Positions 62,753-64,000 of a stretch of DNA of 64,000 nucleotides are shown piece after piece. The translations under genes and the position numbers were made by a program. Numbering within the stretch: the first letter of the stretch is position 1; the number at the start of each line of letters is the position of its first letter. Source of the stretch: Paenibacillus sp. FJAT-29882 (GTDB lineage Bacteria; Bacillota; Bacilli; Bacillales; DSM-1321); NCBI RefSeq assembly GCF_001510645.1, contig NZ_LMVB01000002.1, positions 402,068 through 466,067 of the forward strand. Direction: 5' to 3'. The notes under the pieces are model-generated. The model did not search any database. It saw only the letters and a program-made list of their open reading frames with translations, and was not told the DNA's origin.

Positions 62753-64000
62753 TTATACATTCACCGCTACATTTGTGAAAAACTCCTGATATAACGCACG
62801 AACGGCTTTTTCTTCATCTCGCGCTTTGATGCCAAACATCATGCTTACTTCTGAAGAGCCTTGGTTAATCATCTCAATGTTTACTTTTGCATTAGCAAGA
62901 GCCTTCGAAGCCCGAGCTGTCGTACCTACATTATGCTTCATTCCTTCACCGACAACCATAAGCAAAGCGAGATCATGCTCCACCTTCACTTCATCGGCAT
63001 GAAGTTCATTCATGATTCTCTCCACAATGTTAGTCTCGATTTCCTTGTTCAATCGGTGCTCTCTTAAAATAATCGTCGTATCATCAATTCCTGATGGAAT
63101 ATGTTCATAAGAAACATGAAAATCTTCTAAAATTTGTAGTAATTTGCGTCCAAACCCAATTTCACGGTTCATTAAGTACTTTCCTACATAAATGCTACAG
63201 AACCCTTTGTCACTAGCAATCCCAACAACAGGACCATTCTCGTTTTCACGAGTATTGACAACTTTTGTCCCAGGTGCAGATGGATTATTCGTATTTTTTA
63301 TTTGCACGGGAATTCCTGCACGAAAAGCCGGGAAGAGCGCTTCATCATGGAAAACGGAGAATCCTGCGTAAGATAACTCGCGCATTTCACGATATGTAAG
63401 TTCCTTGATTGGCTTCGGATTTTCAACGACAGAAGGGTTAACTGAATAAACAGCATCCACATCCGTGAAATTCTCATACAAATCCGCTTTCGTTCCATTG
63501 GCGAGAATTGAACCCGTAATATCTGAGCCACTTCTAGAAAAAGTTACAACTTCTCCAGCGTCGTTATAGCCAAAGAAGCCTGGAAAGACAAGAATGCCTG
63601 ATTGATCACGAAGCTTTGAGAGCTGTTCATACGATTCTGGGAGGACTTGCGTATAGCCTTCTTCGTCCGTGACGATGAGCCCTGCTGATTGTGGATTAAT
63701 GTAATGGGCCTCGATCCCCTGTTTACGAAAATAAGCGGCAACCAGCTTCGCATTATTATCTTCTCCACTCGCTTTAAGTGCGTCAATATATCTTGTTGGC
63801 TTGCTTTGATTACCATGAAGTAGACTGATGAAGTGTTCACGAATTTCCACAATTACCTGTTCTTCCAGCTCTAATTCTTTAGCTATTTCAGCATATCGGC
63901 CCATAACCATCTCTAATAAATCCATTGCATCATCGCCAGCAAGCTGAGCCTCTGCACAAGCAATTAATAAATCCGTTACTTTTATATCTTCAAAATTTCG
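62753..64000 (-). CDS. Aspartate kinase III (YclM/ThrD type), 5' end beyond window
   Basis: Phosphorylates aspartate, the first step toward lysine, threonine and methionine. The open frame runs unbroken off the right edge, and the edge residues KVTDLLIACAE match the expected internal segment of the family, so the ATG at 63925 is not the start. The catalytic region shows FSRSGSDITGSILA near the middle and GFFGYNDAGEVVTF. The C-terminal half has two ACT domains (SIYVGKYLMNREIGFGRKLL; MMVVGEGMKHNVGTTARASK). About 416 residues are in the window; the missing N terminus, estimated at some 40-50 residues, includes the KFGGSS motif. Monocistronic at the 3' side. Confidence 0.9.
   Translation of the reverse strand, partial: RNFEDIKVTDLLIACAEAQLAGDDAMDLLEMVMGRYAEIAKELELEEQVIVEIREHFISLLHGNQSKPTRYIDALKASGEDNNAKLVAAYFRKQGIEAHYINPQSAGLIVTDEEGYTQVLPESYEQLSKLRDQSGILVFPGFFGYNDAGEVVTFSRSGSDITGSILANGTKADLYENFTDVDAVYSVNPSVVENPKPIKELTYREMRELSYAGFSVFHDEALFPAFRAGIPVQIKNTNNPSAPGTKVVNTRENENGPVVGIASDKGFCSIYVGKYLMNREIGFGRKLLQILEDFHVSYEHIPSGIDDTTIILREHRLNKEIETNIVERIMNELHADEVKVEHDLALLMVVGEGMKHNVGTTARASKALANAKVNIEMINQGSSEVSMMFGIKARDEEKAVRALYQEFFTNVAVNV

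Noticed and set aside
63926..64000. Apparent start of aspartokinase at 63925 and a suspected frameshift upstream
   Set aside because: Careful re-reading shows an unbroken in-frame extension to the edge that matches the family (KVTDLLIACAEAQLAG), so the gene is simply cut by the window.

Overview
The window comes from a low-GC, endospore-forming member of the Bacillaceae. It carries a spore-appendage (Ena-type) subunit beside a collagen-like gene. It also has Bacillus-style loci: treP-treA-treR, natKR/natAB, an lnrJKLMN-like cluster, a yceG/telA/terD operon, nrgAB (amtB-glnK) and aspartokinase III. I see no rRNA, tRNA, CRISPR array or prophage. Genus-level placement cannot be settled from the sequence alone.

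Layout. 0-1.1 kb: spore surface genes (collagen-like Gly-X-Thr protein cut by the left edge, plus a DUF3992 endospore-appendage subunit). 1.4-5.3 kb: aminoacyl-histidine dipeptidase, a tubby-like protein and a PBP4-type carboxypeptidase. 5.6-10.1 kb: trehalose operon with promoter, two TreR operators and a cre site. 10.1-11.0 kb: gene-free segment with a 20-bp-period repeat and a large structured RNA resembling IS605/HEARO omega RNAs. 11.0-19.7 kb: YocH-like LysM/3D protein, PanE-like reductase, sucrose PTS operon (scrR-scrA-scrB-fructokinase) and a succinate-semialdehyde-type dehydrogenase. 19.85-21.5 kb: a tnpB-only IS200/IS605-type element inserted at the end of an epimerase gene, followed by its TetR regulator. 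23.6-25.5 kb: a small FbpA-like gene that is easy to miss, then glnK and amtB.

25.8-39.2 kb is the most striking region: a complete Ter stress island. A TerD-zinc ribbon-TerB fusion and a TerD-vWA fusion flank, on the plus strand, a long minus-strand set: yceG, telA, three terD genes, then a CitE-like lyase, a PRTase/TRSP protein, a StiP/PELOTA protein and a HAD phosphatase. The ATP-grasp enzyme usually linked to this set lies 5 kb away, at 44.6 kb. An ECF-type promoter precedes yceG. Together these look like the tellurite/phage/envelope-stress Ter system plus its predicted, biochemically unproven small-molecule pathway.

39.6-44.5 kb: a nickel-dependent LarA-family racemase with a ketodeoxygluconate-type permease, glycerate kinase and CdaR-like regulator, probably a hydroxy-acid or sugar-acid utilisation operon. 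45.9-52.3 kb: TetR plus small membrane protein, RclA-like flavoprotein and a heterodimeric ABC exporter. 52.9-62.6 kb: nitroreductase, then two efflux loci with their own two-component systems (natKR/natAB and lnrJKLMN-like). 62.75 kb to the edge: aspartokinase III, continuing past the right end. A dispersed ~200-bp intergenic repeat occurs four times (8.3, 11.6, 33.9 and 36.0 kb) and is unexplained.
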